A stretch of 64,000 bases of DNA, from contig NZ_WQCF01000001.1 of NCBI RefSeq assembly GCF_013032455.1, positions 620,001-684,000 of the forward strand. Reading direction: 5' to 3'. A program made the translations under genes and the position numbers. The stretch comes from Ruegeria atlantica. GTDB taxonomy: Bacteria > Pseudomonadota > Alphaproteobacteria > Rhodobacterales > Rhodobacteraceae. Shown piece by piece: positions 10,090-18,987 of the stretch. Within the stretch, counting starts at the first letter, position 1. The number at the start of each line of letters is the position of its first letter. Below the pieces are notes generated by a model. It was not told where the DNA came from. It ran no database searches and was given only the letters and a program-made list of their open reading frames with translations.

Positions 10090-10389
10090 TTATTGCTGTA
10101 AGCACAGCTCCAACCAGGCCGCTCCCAAATCCTTTTTGCGCACGTCGCGCATCTTTTGCTCGTACACCCACGGTGTGATCAAAGGGATGGCAGCGTTGTA
10201 GTTTTCAGGCCATGCCGGGCTTGTATCAGCAACCGCCTGCGGTACGTCTCGCTCCTTGACCCGGTCCAAACGTGCTTTTTGGATCGCCGCAACAACTTCG
10301 GCCTGATACTGGCAACTTTGTTCTTTGGTTTCTTCAGCAGCCAGTGGTGTGGCTAGCAGAAGAATGGCCGCAAAGGCGGTACGTAACAT
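10090..10389 (-). CDS. Small periplasmic hypothetical protein
   Basis: 99 aa with an 18-residue signal peptide (MLRTAFAAILLLATPLAA) and a mature part of about 81 residues containing two Cys (QSCQYQAEV and LELCLQQ at the C-terminus) that could form a disulfide. Not recognised beyond a conserved Rhodobacteraceae hypothetical. Single gene between the Glu dehydrogenase and dnaG, ending in its own terminator. Confidence 0.65.
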   Translation of the reverse strand: MLRTAFAAILLLATPLAAEETKEQSCQYQAEVVAAIQKARLDRVKERDVPQAVADTSPAWPENYNAAIPLITPWVYEQKMRDVRKKDLGAAWLELCLQQ

Positions 10390-10490
10390 GGGGGACTCCC
10401 GGAATCATTTCTTTCGCAGAAGATTAGCGGGCAAAAGCGACGCCTGCTATCACCCTTTTCGACCAACACGACCAACAATTGTCGCATGGC

Positions 10491-10525
10491 AAAAGGGGCG
10501 ATCAGAAATTGGTCCGACCGCCCCT
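10491..10525 (-). terminator. Intrinsic terminator of the Glu/Leu dehydrogenase gene
   Basis: Minus strand AGGGGCGGTC pairs with GATCGCCCCT (one G-T pair) around a loop of about 12 nt and is followed by TTTTG, 7 nt after the dehydrogenase stop. Confidence 0.75.
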
Positions 10526-10531
10526 AGAGGA

Positions 10532-11962
10532 TCAAAGCCCCTTGGCGCGATAACTTTTCGAGACGCGATCAATGGCGACGATATAGGCTGCGGTTCGCAA
10601 GTCCTCGACATCTTCGCGGCTGTGCCATACCTCGCGCATTGACTGGTAAGCGATGCGCATCGTGTCATCGAGGCCAGATCGAACCAGTTCCAGCTCATCC
10701 GCCCCCTTGAGGTACTTGGCCTTAAAGTCAGGTGACATCGACCAAGCATCGCCCAAATAACGGTCCAGCCGCTCAAGTTCGCTGACGATCAGCTCGTGCC
10801 GGGATTCTTCCTGACGTCGCTGCATCCGGCCAAAGCGGATATGGCTGAGGTTCTTGACCCACTCAAAGTAAGACACCGTCACACCACCAGCATTCGCATA
10901 CATGTCCGGGATGATCACAGTGCCTTTCTTGCGCAAGATTTGATCCGCACCCGCCGTCACCGGACCGTTCGCGGCCTCAATGATCAAAGGTGCCTTAATC
11001 CGCTCTGCGTTGGTCAGGTTGATGACACCTTCAAGCGCCGCCGGAACCAGAATATCGCACTCGGCCTCAAGAACTTCCGCCCCTTCTACCGAATGCGTGG
11101 CATCCGGATAGCCTTTGACGCCGCCATGTTTCACGATCCATTGGCGAACCGATTCAACGTCGATCCCGTCAGGGTTATAAAGCGCGCCATCCCATTCGAT
11201 GATGCCGACAATCTTGGAGCCATCCTCTTCGCTCAGGAACTTCGCGGCATGATAGCCAACGTTGCCGAGGCCCTGAACGACGACCCGCTTACCGTCCAGC
11301 TTGCCCGACAAGCCCGCCTTCTGCACGTCCTCGGGGTGACGGAAAAACTCACGCAGAGCGTATTGAATACCGCGCCCGGTTGCCTCAACCCGCCCGGCGA
11401 TCCCGCCCGCATTCAGCGGCTTACCAGTCACACACGCGCGCGAGTTGATATCCGTCGTATTCATCCGCGCGTATTGATCCGCAATCCAGGCCATCTCACG
11501 CTCACCTGTGCCCATATCCGGCGCGGGTACGTTCTGAGATGGGTTGATCAGGTCTCGCTTGGCCAATTCATATGCAAAGCGGCGGGTAATCTGTTCCAGC
11601 TCATGCTCTTCATATTTCCGGGGATCAATGCACAACCCACCCTTGGAACCGCCAAATGGTGTTTCAACCAGCGCACACTTGTAAGTCATCAGCGCTGCCA
11701 GCGCCTCGACCTCATCCTGGTTCACAGCCAGAGCGTAGCGGATACCGCCCTTTACCGGCTCCATATGCTCAGAGTGAACCGAACGATACCCGGTGAAGGT
11801 GTGGATCTCTCCTCTCAGACGCACGCCAAATCTCACTGTGTACGTGGCGTTACAAACACGGATTTTCTCCTCCAGCCCCGGAGGCAAGTCCATCAGGGAT
11901 GCCGCCCTGTTGAACATGAGGTCTACACTCTCGCGAAAGCTGGGTTCTTTAATGGCCGTCAT
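10532..11962 (-). CDS. Glu/Leu/Phe/Val dehydrogenase (glutamate dehydrogenase type)
   Basis: 476 aa. Catalyses reversible NAD(P)-linked oxidative deamination of an amino acid, most likely glutamate. The catalytic loop TPFGGSKGG with K107 is intact, and the Rossmann fold shows VVVQGLGNVGYHAAKFL at about 235. The later segment IIPDMYANAGGVTVSYFEW is typical of the GdhA-like hexameric enzymes of alphaproteobacteria and plants. Monocistronic, with its own terminator and a 327-bp upstream gap shared with the divergent tadG-like gene. Confidence 0.92.
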   Translation of the reverse strand: MTAIKEPSFRESVDLMFNRAASLMDLPPGLEEKIRVCNATYTVRFGVRLRGEIHTFTGYRSVHSEHMEPVKGGIRYALAVNQDEVEALAALMTYKCALVETPFGGSKGGLCIDPRKYEEHELEQITRRFAYELAKRDLINPSQNVPAPDMGTGEREMAWIADQYARMNTTDINSRACVTGKPLNAGGIAGRVEATGRGIQYALREFFRHPEDVQKAGLSGKLDGKRVVVQGLGNVGYHAAKFLSEEDGSKIVGIIEWDGALYNPDGIDVESVRQWIVKHGGVKGYPDATHSVEGAEVLEAECDILVPAALEGVINLTNAERIKAPLIIEAANGPVTAGADQILRKKGTVIIPDMYANAGGVTVSYFEWVKNLSHIRFGRMQRRQEESRHELIVSELERLDRYLGDAWSMSPDFKAKYLKGADELELVRSGLDDTMRIAYQSMREVWHSREDVEDLRTAAYIVAIDRVSKSYRAKGL

Positions 11963-12289
11963 TTAATCCTCCGTACCAACGAACGACATGCGTTCCGACA
12001 GTTTGTCGCACCCAATGGCTAGACGATCAATAATTAAGCAGAAATAAAACCAAAAAATGCTGAGAATTTTTCCACAACATTCCCCGAGTCGCCAAATCCA
12101 AGCTGCCTGTCCAAATTGTCCGGCATGCAATGACAGAAGCAATCAAAGCCCACGAATTATCACGCAATTGACAGCAAACCAGTCAACTCGGTGACATTTT
12201 CGCCCAATTCCCGCCACGTTTCGGCGTTAATTTCTGATAGTTCATTTTTTCCTTGGCGGTTTCGCTAACTGCCCAGAGAGGTCCGCAAG
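11963..12289. other. Intergenic region between divergent dehydrogenase and tadG-like genes
   Basis: 327 bp, AT-richer than the flanks. It must hold two outward promoters. I found no convincing dyad or -35/-10 pair; a TTGACA-like hexamer near 12168 has no good -10 partner. GAGAGG lies just before the tadG-like start. Confidence 0.5.
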
Positions 12290-13948
12290 ATGATTAAGCG
12301 CGCAATTCGCGGTGGCGTTGGAGTTTTTCGTCAAAAGACGCCATTTGCGCGCCGGTTCGCAAAGGACGAGGACGGCGCCGTATTCACACTTTTTGTGCTG
12401 CTTGGTTTCATCGTAATCCTCGCGACCACCGGCATTGGCGTCGACATGATGAATCATGAACGCGACCGTGCCAGTCTGCAAGCTGCGCTGGATCGCGCAG
12501 TCCTTGCGGCTGCGGACCTTGAACAGGAGCTTCCACCGGCTCAGGTGGTTGCGGATTATCTGGAAAAATCAAACGTGAGGGGCTCGCTCGTCGCTGACCC
12601 TGTTGTTGAAATTGGGCTTGGCTCCAGAAGAGTAACAGCAGAGGCCTTAGTGGTTGTCCCAACCCACTTCATGCGGTTTTCCGGTGTGGATACGCTAAAC
12701 GCCATCGCAACCAGTTCGGCGGAAGAATCCGTCGAATCCGTTGAGATTTCGATGATCCTGGACATGTCAGGTTCGATGAGGTGGCCATCCGCAGAGGACG
12801 GGAAAACCAAGATTCAAGTTCTCAGAGACGCCGCCAAACGGTTTGTGACCTTGATGTACGAACAGAATGACGCAAGTGACGTTTCGATCTCGATCGTTCC
12901 ATATGCAACGCAGGTAAACGCTGGCGCAGCGATCCTGGATCAGTTCCCCAACGTCTCATCTGAGCACCACTATTCTCATTGTGTCAATTTCCCAGCGAGC
13001 CAATTTTCAAAGGCAGCTTTGAGCCCCGATGATACTCTCGACAGAACTGCGCATTTTGATATTTGGTCAGTAAGCAGAAACCCGATCCGTTTTCCTGTCT
13101 GCCCCACCCGCGCAGGCAGTGAGATTACTGCAGTCACCGACAATGTGGCACAGCTGCAAGACGCGATTGACGCATTAACCCCCGATGGAAACACTTCGAT
13201 TGATACAGGGGTAAAGTGGGGTGCTGCTTTGCTGGACCCGCAATTCCGGCCAATTATTGAGACATTGGCAACCGACGACACAGTACCAGCCGATAAGGTC
13301 GTGCCTGCAAAATTCAAAGAACGCCCACTGAACTATGACGGCGACGTACTGAAGGTCATGATCGTCATGACTGACGGTCAAAACACCGAGCAGTTCAGGC
13401 TGAGGGACAGGTACCGCTCTGGTAATTCGGGCGTTTGGTACAATCCGGACTTCAACTCGACAGGTGAATTCAGCGCTCTGAGGTCCACTGATCCAGACGA
13501 GTTCTCGTGGACCTTTCAAAACACAGACGGCAATTCACACCCGTATGGAGAGCTACGCTCAGAACCGGGAACGGCAACCCAACTGACCTTCCCCGAATTG
13601 TTCAATTTGACGTCGCTTAGATGGAACGCCCGTTTCAATTATGATTTGCCTCGCGACCGTGAGAACCAGTGGGTATCAAGTACTTACAATACAATTGACA
13701 GAAGTGTGAAAAACGAACGGACGCAAAGTATTTGCAGCGCCGTCAAAGATAGCGGTGTTGTTGTCTTTGGTATCGCCTTCGAAGCGCCGGTTGTAGGACT
13801 TGAAACCATCCGAGGCTGCGCAAGCACGCCGCAAAGCCACGTTTACGCGGTTAATTCCGATGGATCTCTGGGGGGAAATAACTTGTCTCTGGAAGAGGCA
13901 TTTGAATCGATCGCGGCGTCGATCAAGACTCTGAGGCTGACACAATGA
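12290..13948 (+). CDS. TadG-like pilus assembly protein with von Willebrand A domain
   Basis: 552 aa. The N-terminus has the basic segment and single hydrophobic stretch (about residues 30-50) of TadE/TadG-type pseudopilins (DEDGAVFTLFVLLGF). From about 150 a VWA domain begins with an intact MIDAS start, ILDMSGSM (D158, S160, S162), and later VMIVMTDGQNTEQ. The C-terminal SLEEAFESIAASIKTLRLTQ is the usual end of these proteins. First of three overlapping or abutting genes, so an operon; the stop overlaps the next start by 4 nt. Likely cell-envelope, possibly an adhesin or assembly factor for a Tad pilus; it lies 15 kb from the main tad cluster. Confidence 0.85.
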   Translation: MIKRAIRGGVGVFRQKTPFARRFAKDEDGAVFTLFVLLGFIVILATTGIGVDMMNHERDRASLQAALDRAVLAAADLEQELPPAQVVADYLEKSNVRGSLVADPVVEIGLGSRRVTAEALVVVPTHFMRFSGVDTLNAIATSSAEESVESVEISMILDMSGSMRWPSAEDGKTKIQVLRDAAKRFVTLMYEQNDASDVSISIVPYATQVNAGAAILDQFPNVSSEHHYSHCVNFPASQFSKAALSPDDTLDRTAHFDIWSVSRNPIRFPVCPTRAGSEITAVTDNVAQLQDAIDALTPDGNTSIDTGVKWGAALLDPQFRPIIETLATDDTVPADKVVPAKFKERPLNYDGDVLKVMIVMTDGQNTEQFRLRDRYRSGNSGVWYNPDFNSTGEFSALRSTDPDEFSWTFQNTDGNSHPYGELRSEPGTATQLTFPELFNLTSLRWNARFNYDLPRDRENQWVSSTYNTIDRSVKNERTQSICSAVKDSGVVVFGIAFEAPVVGLETIRGCASTPQSHVYAVNSDGSLGGNNLSLEEAFESIAASIKTLRLTQ

Positions 13949-14475
13949 CCTTGAAAAATCTGAAAAAACTGTTTCGGTTCAAGAAGTCCGAGGAAGGATC
14001 ACTGACGGTTGAATTCGTCATCATCTTCCCTCTGTTTTTGTTCTTGATCCTCAGCGCGGTTGAATATTCGCTGGTCACGATCAAGCAGGCGATGCTGGAG
14101 CGTGCCGTGGACATCACCGTTCGAGATATTCGCCTTAGCACTGGCGAAACCATGACCCATGACAGCATTAAAGACGCGATTTGTGCGAATGCGACGATCA
14201 TTGACGATTGCAGCAATAACCTGCTTTTGGAGATGATCGAGCAAAGCGCATATACTGGTGTGAACCTTCCCATCGAGCCAACCTGCGTAGATAGGTCAGA
14301 AGAAGTTCAGCCCGTCACCACATTCGAAAACGGCCCACCAAATGCGCTTATGATCCTTCGCGCCTGCGCAAAGGTAGATCCCATCTTTCCATCATCGAAC
14401 ATGGGTCGCGCGCTAGTCGGTGACGATGAGTTGATCGCCTTGACCGCAACGACTGCCTTCGTTCAGGAGCCTTAA
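13945..14475 (+). CDS. TadE-like pseudopilin
   Basis: 176 aa. The KKSEEGSLTVEFVIIFPLFLFLILS N-terminus (basic, then Gly-Ser, then Glu at +5 in the hydrophobic helix) is a TadE/TadF class pseudopilin signature with one transmembrane helix. Such proteins are processed by the Tad prepilin peptidase. Mature part contains several Cys. Coupled to the VWA TadG upstream (ATGA overlap) and 1 nt before the next gene. Confidence 0.8.
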   Translation: MTLKNLKKLFRFKKSEEGSLTVEFVIIFPLFLFLILSAVEYSLVTIKQAMLERAVDITVRDIRLSTGETMTHDSIKDAICANATIIDDCSNNLLLEMIEQSAYTGVNLPIEPTCVDRSEEVQPVTTFENGPPNALMILRACAKVDPIFPSSNMGRALVGDDELIALTATTAFVQEP

Positions 14476-14476
14476 A

Positions 14477-15085
14477 ATGTCTCTACTCACTAATATCCGC
14501 CAATTTCTTGGGTCAACAGCACGGGGCGAAAAAGGGGCTCTTTCCCTCGAAGCTATTCTGGTGCTTCCCTTTTTCATATGGACGATCACCCTAGCCTATA
14601 CGTACTTTGACGGGTTCCGCCAAAGTGCGGCCAATGTGAAAGCGGCCTACACAGTAAGCGACTTGATCTCGCGGGAAGCTGTAGGGATCACCGATACATA
14701 TGTTGCTTCGATGCACCTGTTGATGCAACGGATGGCAAATAATAACTCAGAAATGAGAATGCGTATCTCTTTGGTCAAGTACCACGAGGAAGATGAAAAA
14801 CACACGCTTGAGTGGACATCGGACTGTGGGTTCGGTAGCAGCTGGTCCAACGGTACCGTTGGGCAATTGGCGGAACGCTTACCACCAATGGCTGACCAGA
14901 ACACACTGATTATTGTCGAAACATCAAATGACTACGATCCAGTGTTGAAAACCGGTTGGATTGAAGACAACTTCACTTTTGACAACTTCGTCTTCACACG
15001 ACCACGTTTCGTCACCGACCTTGCCGGCCCGGATTCCTCTACCCCCTGTCAGGAAACGTTAGCGCAGACAGCACCTCTGACATAA
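14477..15085 (+). CDS. TadE/TadF-like pilus assembly protein
   Basis: 202 aa, third gene of the set. The N-terminus GEKGALSLEAILVLPFFIWTITLAYTYF again has the Gly-x-hydrophobic-Glu pseudopilin pattern and one helix. The remainder is predicted extracytoplasmic. The 3' end overlaps by 47 nt the 3' end of the convergent gene at 15039; both reading frames look genuine. No secretion ATPase accompanies this set, so it probably depends on the Tad machine encoded at 28-37 kb or on one elsewhere. Confidence 0.75.
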   Translation: MSLLTNIRQFLGSTARGEKGALSLEAILVLPFFIWTITLAYTYFDGFRQSAANVKAAYTVSDLISREAVGITDTYVASMHLLMQRMANNNSEMRMRISLVKYHEEDEKHTLEWTSDCGFGSSWSNGTVGQLAERLPPMADQNTLIIVETSNDYDPVLKTGWIEDNFTFDNFVFTRPRFVTDLAGPDSSTPCQETLAQTAPLT

Positions 15086-15512
15086 GTTTGGTTTCGGCGG
15101 CTGTGGTCATGCCGCCGACGCCCACCCGGCGGCCAAGCCGCCACCACAGCCCCGGTGCCCAACTGTTTTCACCACTTTCCTTGGTCTTCAGCAGAAATCC
15201 ATTTGATGGCTTGAATGCAAAGACCCCGCGATCAACAGCCTCGATATCCTCAACCTTCGCAATAAGCAGCCCTGCCCCCGTTCTGAGCTCGGTCTGGGTC
15301 AGCTCAATCGAGTCACTCGTTGCCTTCCACATTCGCTGCGCAAGCCAGAAGGCCGCGCCACCGACCGCCAGTAAAAAGACCTGCCACATGGGTTCAGGAG
15401 GTTGCGCGAAGGCAACAAACAATACCAGCATGCCAACGATGCTCAGCATCCCCACGCCCAGCCAACGTCTGGCAGGTGATGGCCGAATAGTGGCCAGTAC
15501 ATCTTGTTGCAT
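15039..15512 (-). CDS. Membrane protein, PH-like, hypothetical
   Basis: 157 aa. Two hydrophobic helices at about 17-37 and 42-60, then a soluble domain of roughly 95 residues (SIELTQTELRTGAGLLIAKVEDIEAVDRG) with the beta-rich pattern of bacterial PH-like membrane proteins. A conserved hypothetical as far as I can tell. The last 47 nt overlap the convergent TadF-like gene. Function unknown. Confidence 0.65.
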   Translation of the reverse strand: MQQDVLATIRPSPARRWLGVGMLSIVGMLVLFVAFAQPPEPMWQVFLLAVGGAAFWLAQRMWKATSDSIELTQTELRTGAGLLIAKVEDIEAVDRGVFAFKPSNGFLLKTKESGENSWAPGLWWRLGRRVGVGGMTTAAETKLMSEVLSALTFPDRG

Positions 15513-15659
15513 GTGATCCCCTGATGTTTTCCATTGGGTTTAACGGCTTTAGTCTACAAATGACAGAGGGGCATATTTCCGCACATTCAGCGTTCTTTTC
15601 TGCTGATTGACGCAACCTGCACCATGCATACATGCTGCCTGTAGCTTCAGGAGATCAAC

Positions 15660-16571
15660 ATGTCTTTGCGACCGACCTTAGAGACGCGAAAAGCCGTACC
15701 TACAATGGAAGGCGCAGGCGTTAAACTGCACCGCGCATTCGGGTTTCAAGACCCGTCGGAACTCGATCCGTTCCTGTTGTTTGACGATTTCCGCAATGAT
15801 CGCCCACAGGATTATCGAGCCGGGTTCCCCTGGCACCCCCATCGCGGGATCGAAACGATCACCTATGTGCTGGCAGGCACCGTCGAGCATTCAGATTCTC
15901 TGGGCAATAGCGGAACTTTGGGCGCTGGCGATGTACAATGGATGACCGCCGGGTCCGGCATTTTGCACCAAGAGATGCCGACCGGAAATCAACTGGGCCA
16001 AATGCATGGCTTCCAACTGTGGGGCAACCTGCCCTCGGCTCAGAAGATGACCGCGCCACGCTATCAGGATGTGAAAAGCACCGAAATCCCAGAAATAACT
16101 GATGATGACGGCACCACCGTTCGCGTGATAGTAGGTGAGTTCTGGGGCAAAACCGGCCCCGTCGACGGTATTGCCGCCGACCCACAATATCTGGACATCC
16201 AAATCCCGGCAGGCGTCAGAAAAACCTTTCGGATCGACACCTACCGCCGCGCCTTTGCCTATGTTTTTGAAGGTCAGGCTGCTTTTGCGGACGCTTCGCA
16301 ACCCACTGGTGTTTTACTGGAAAAGGAAGTGGCCGGAGAGGAGGTCAATATCCGCGATTTGTCGGGCAATCGGACGCTCATCCGATTTGGTACCGGGGAT
16401 GAGGTCACGGTTCAGGCAGGCCCCGAAGGCGTACGCTTTCTATTGATCTCGGGCGCACCGATTGCCGAACCTGTAGCTTGGCACGGTCCCATCGTCATGA
16501 ACACCCAGGCTGAGCTAGAGCAGGCCTTTCGTGAACTGCGCAATGGCACCTTCATCAACCCGGCGCATTAG
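15660..16571 (+). CDS. Pirin family bicupin protein
   Basis: 303 aa, typical for pirins. The N-terminal cupin has the metal-binding set H59, H61 (WHPHRGIETITY), H103 and E105 (GILHQEMP). Pirins are iron-binding; some bacterial ones have quercetinase activity or bind pyruvate dehydrogenase. The C-terminal pirin_C domain is present. AGGAG precedes the ATG. The stop overlaps the 3' end of the convergent TetR gene by 4 nt. Confidence 0.92.
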   Translation: MSLRPTLETRKAVPTMEGAGVKLHRAFGFQDPSELDPFLLFDDFRNDRPQDYRAGFPWHPHRGIETITYVLAGTVEHSDSLGNSGTLGAGDVQWMTAGSGILHQEMPTGNQLGQMHGFQLWGNLPSAQKMTAPRYQDVKSTEIPEITDDDGTTVRVIVGEFWGKTGPVDGIAADPQYLDIQIPAGVRKTFRIDTYRRAFAYVFEGQAAFADASQPTGVLLEKEVAGEEVNIRDLSGNRTLIRFGTGDEVTVQAGPEGVRFLLISGAPIAEPVAWHGPIVMNTQAELEQAFRELRNGTFINPAH

Positions 16572-17155
16572 GCGGACACCGATTTGCGTACCATGTCCCA
16601 ATAGATCCGCTCGACCTCATCCAGCGATAAACGCCCGCCCGCACGATACCAAGTCATCACGCCGTTCAGCATAGCAATGACTGCCAGGGTGGCGATCTTG
16701 GTATCCGTGATATCAAACAGACCAGCCTCCTGCCCTTGGCGCAGAATGGCCTCCAGCGCGTTTTCGTAGCTGCGGCGCAAGCCTTCGATGTCAGCGAAAT
16801 TCTCGGGTGTCAGATTGCGCAGTTCCATATAGGCAATGAACACTTCGTCCGGGCGTTCCAAATGGAAGCGAATATGGAACCCAACAAACTGGCGCAAAGC
16901 CTCTGACGCGTCCGCATGTCGGCCCAATTCGCCATAAGCCGACAAGAGATCCTGCATATGTTCATTCATCAAACGAAACAGCAGACTCTGCTTATCTGGC
17001 GTGTAGTTGTACAGCGCCCCGGCCTGCACCCCGACCTCAGCCGCGATCTGGCGCATCGACACCGCCGCATAACCATGGCGGGCAAACAAGCCCAGCGCCG
17101 CCTTACGGATACGTGGACCAGTGATATCGGAATGTGAACCTTGAGTACGTGCCAT
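16568..17155 (-). CDS. TetR family transcriptional regulator
   Basis: 195 aa. N-terminal TetR helix-turn-helix at about 15-60 (GLFARHGYAAVSMRQIAAEVGVQAGALYNY), then an all-helical ligand domain of the kind seen in regulators of fatty-acid or acyl-CoA genes (TetR_C). GGAGG abuts the ATG. A palindromic site TGAAC-N4-GTTCA lies 14 bp upstream, a likely autoregulatory operator. Targets are not evident; pirin is convergent. Confidence 0.88.
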   Translation of the reverse strand: MARTQGSHSDITGPRIRKAALGLFARHGYAAVSMRQIAAEVGVQAGALYNYTPDKQSLLFRLMNEHMQDLLSAYGELGRHADASEALRQFVGFHIRFHLERPDEVFIAYMELRNLTPENFADIEGLRRSYENALEAILRQGQEAGLFDITDTKIATLAVIAMLNGVMTWYRAGGRLSLDEVERIYWDMVRKSVSA

Positions 17156-17169
17156 CCTCCAACAGTATC

Positions 17170-17183
17170 TGAACGCATGTTCA
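17170..17183. promoter_or_regulatory. Candidate TetR operator
   Basis: TGAACGCATGTTCA: perfect 5-bp arms TGAAC/GTTCA with 4 nt between, 14 bp upstream of the TetR start codon and about 70 bp upstream of the divergent lipoprotein gene. Position fits autorepression. Confidence 0.45.
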
Positions 17184-17254
17184 AATAGAACCCCGCTTGA
17201 ACCAAAGCTTCAAAATGTGCATCACAGATACAGTCGACCTTGAAAGTGTTTCGC

Positions 17255-17503
17255 ATGAAATCCCTGCCTTTGCTGATCCTGATACTCGCCTGTGCCGGGT
17301 GCGCCGATTTTCCGGAACTGGAAGGGCGCGAGCTGCCGGAGCTCAAATCAGCCCGCTACCCCACCCTTATCCCCCTGCAGGAAAATCTGGGCCCACCGGC
17401 CGATCCGCTGAACGAGGCCGCCGAGGTCGAAGAAGAACTGCTCGCGCGGCGTGAAGAGCTGGAGAAAAGGTCACAAGAGTTGCAGAACGCTGAAATCAAC
17501 TGA
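17255..17503 (+). CDS. Small putative lipoprotein
   Basis: 82 aa from the ATG at 17255 (an in-frame TTG at 17240 is less likely). MKSLPLLILILACAGCADF is a lipoprotein-like signal with Cys at the end of the hydrophobic core. The mature part is acidic and Pro-rich and ends in a helical, coiled-coil-like stretch (EEELLARREELEKRSQELQ). Probably anchored in the envelope. It precedes hom by 128 bp. No family recognised. Confidence 0.65.
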   Translation: MKSLPLLILILACAGCADFPELEGRELPELKSARYPTLIPLQENLGPPADPLNEAAEVEEELLARREELEKRSQELQNAEIN

Positions 17504-17631
17504 GTGACCGCGATTCCCGGCACGTCTCCGACCGCGACGCATTGCACCCTAGCGCCGAACCCGCTAAGGCAGCGCTGAACGGGCGGTAGGCCCGATACCA
17601 CGGAAATTTCGAGCAGAAAGGAACCCACGGG

Positions 17632-18918
17632 ATGACACAGGCGCTGCGGCTGGGAATTGCGGGCTTGGGAACAGTTGGCGTGGGTGTCGTGAAGATCATC
17701 CGCCGCCATGGTGATATGTTGGAAGCACGCACTGGACGACCGGTTGAAATCGTCGCTGTCTCGGCACGGGATGCGAACAAGGACCGTGGCGTGAACCTGT
17801 CGGGCTATGCTTGGGAAGCTGACCCTGTCGAGCTGGCCAAACGCGATGATATCGACGTATTTGTCGAGCTGGTCGGGGGCGAAAATGGCCCGGCGAAAGC
17901 CTCTGTCGAGGCGGCGCTTGCCACCGGCAAGGATGTCGTCACCGCAAACAAGGCCCTTCTGGCGATCCACGGTCAAGAGCTGGCAGAAAAGGCCGAAGCC
18001 GCAGGCCGGGTGATCCGGTTCGAAGCCGCTGTCGCTGGCGGTATCCCGGTCATCAAGTCCCTGACCGAAGGGTTGGCCGGGAACGAAATCACCCGTGTCA
18101 TGGGCGTGATGAACGGCACCTGCAACTATATCCTCACCCGCATGCAATCGCAGCAAAAGGGCTATAACGCTCTTTTCGAAGAGTGCGCCCAACTGGGATA
18201 CCTAGAGGCCGACCCGAACCTTGACGTGGGCGGGATCGACGCGGCGCATAAACTGGCGCTGCTTTCCTCAATCGCGTTTGGCACCAAGCCGAATTTTGAT
18301 GGCATTCAGATCGAAGGTATCCAACAGATCAGCCTGGATGACATTCATCAGGCCGACGACATGGGATACCGCATCAAGCTGCTGGGTGTTGCACAACGGT
18401 CGGCCCGCGGTTTGGAACAGCGCATGCAGCCATGCCTGGTGCCCAGCAGCTCGCCTTTGGGCCAGCTAGAGGGCGGCACCAACATGGTCGTTATCGAGGG
18501 CGACGCGGTCGAGCAGGTTGTTCTGCGTGGCCCCGGTGCCGGTGAAGGCCCGACCGCCAGCGCCGTGATGGGCGACGTTTGCGATCTGGCACGTGGCTTG
18601 CAAATCCCGACCTTCGGCCGCCCGGCGACCTCATTGCAGGATGCGAAACCGGCTGTGACTGGCTTGCCTGCCCCGTACTATTTGCGTCTCGCACTGTTCG
18701 ACAAACCCGGCGCGCTGGCCAAAGTGGCCGCCATTCTGGGCGATGCAGGTGTTTCGATCGACCGCATGCGTCAATATGGTCACACCGAAAGCACCGCGCC
18801 AGTTCTGATCGTCACTCACAAGACCACGCGCGCCACGCTGGACGTTGCCCTGAACAAATTTAGGGAAACCGACGTAGTGGCTGGTGAACCCGTCGCATTG
18901 CGGATTGAAGAGGTTTGA
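17632..18918 (+). CDS. hom: Homoserine dehydrogenase
   Basis: 428 aa. Reduces aspartate semialdehyde to homoserine in threonine/methionine synthesis. NAD(P)-binding N-terminus GIAGLGTVGVGVVKII; the catalytic domain shows GIPVIKSLTEGLAGNEITRV and GVMNGTCNYILTRM; a C-terminal ACT domain (from about 345, YLRLALFDKPGALAKV) gives threonine feedback sensitivity in this family. Good AAAGGA ribosome site. It heads a collinear hom-glpX-recJ arrangement. Confidence 0.97.
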   Translation: MTQALRLGIAGLGTVGVGVVKIIRRHGDMLEARTGRPVEIVAVSARDANKDRGVNLSGYAWEADPVELAKRDDIDVFVELVGGENGPAKASVEAALATGKDVVTANKALLAIHGQELAEKAEAAGRVIRFEAAVAGGIPVIKSLTEGLAGNEITRVMGVMNGTCNYILTRMQSQQKGYNALFEECAQLGYLEADPNLDVGGIDAAHKLALLSSIAFGTKPNFDGIQIEGIQQISLDDIHQADDMGYRIKLLGVAQRSARGLEQRMQPCLVPSSSPLGQLEGGTNMVVIEGDAVEQVVLRGPGAGEGPTASAVMGDVCDLARGLQIPTFGRPATSLQDAKPAVTGLPAPYYLRLALFDKPGALAKVAAILGDAGVSIDRMRQYGHTESTAPVLIVTHKTTRATLDVALNKFRETDVVAGEPVALRIEEV

Positions 18919-18987
18919 CCCTTGCGGCCTGCATGAAACGCAGGCTATGCCGATTAGAACGCCGATACTGACCTGAGGATAGTGAAA

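Noticed and set aside
10796-12022. A 408-codon plus-strand frame over the glutamate-type dehydrogenase
   Set aside because: Antisense shadow of a well-conserved gene; no ribosome site or domain.
18927-18945. GCCTGC/GCAGGC hairpin between hom and glpX
   Set aside because: Only 6 bp, no T tract, and the genes probably read through.
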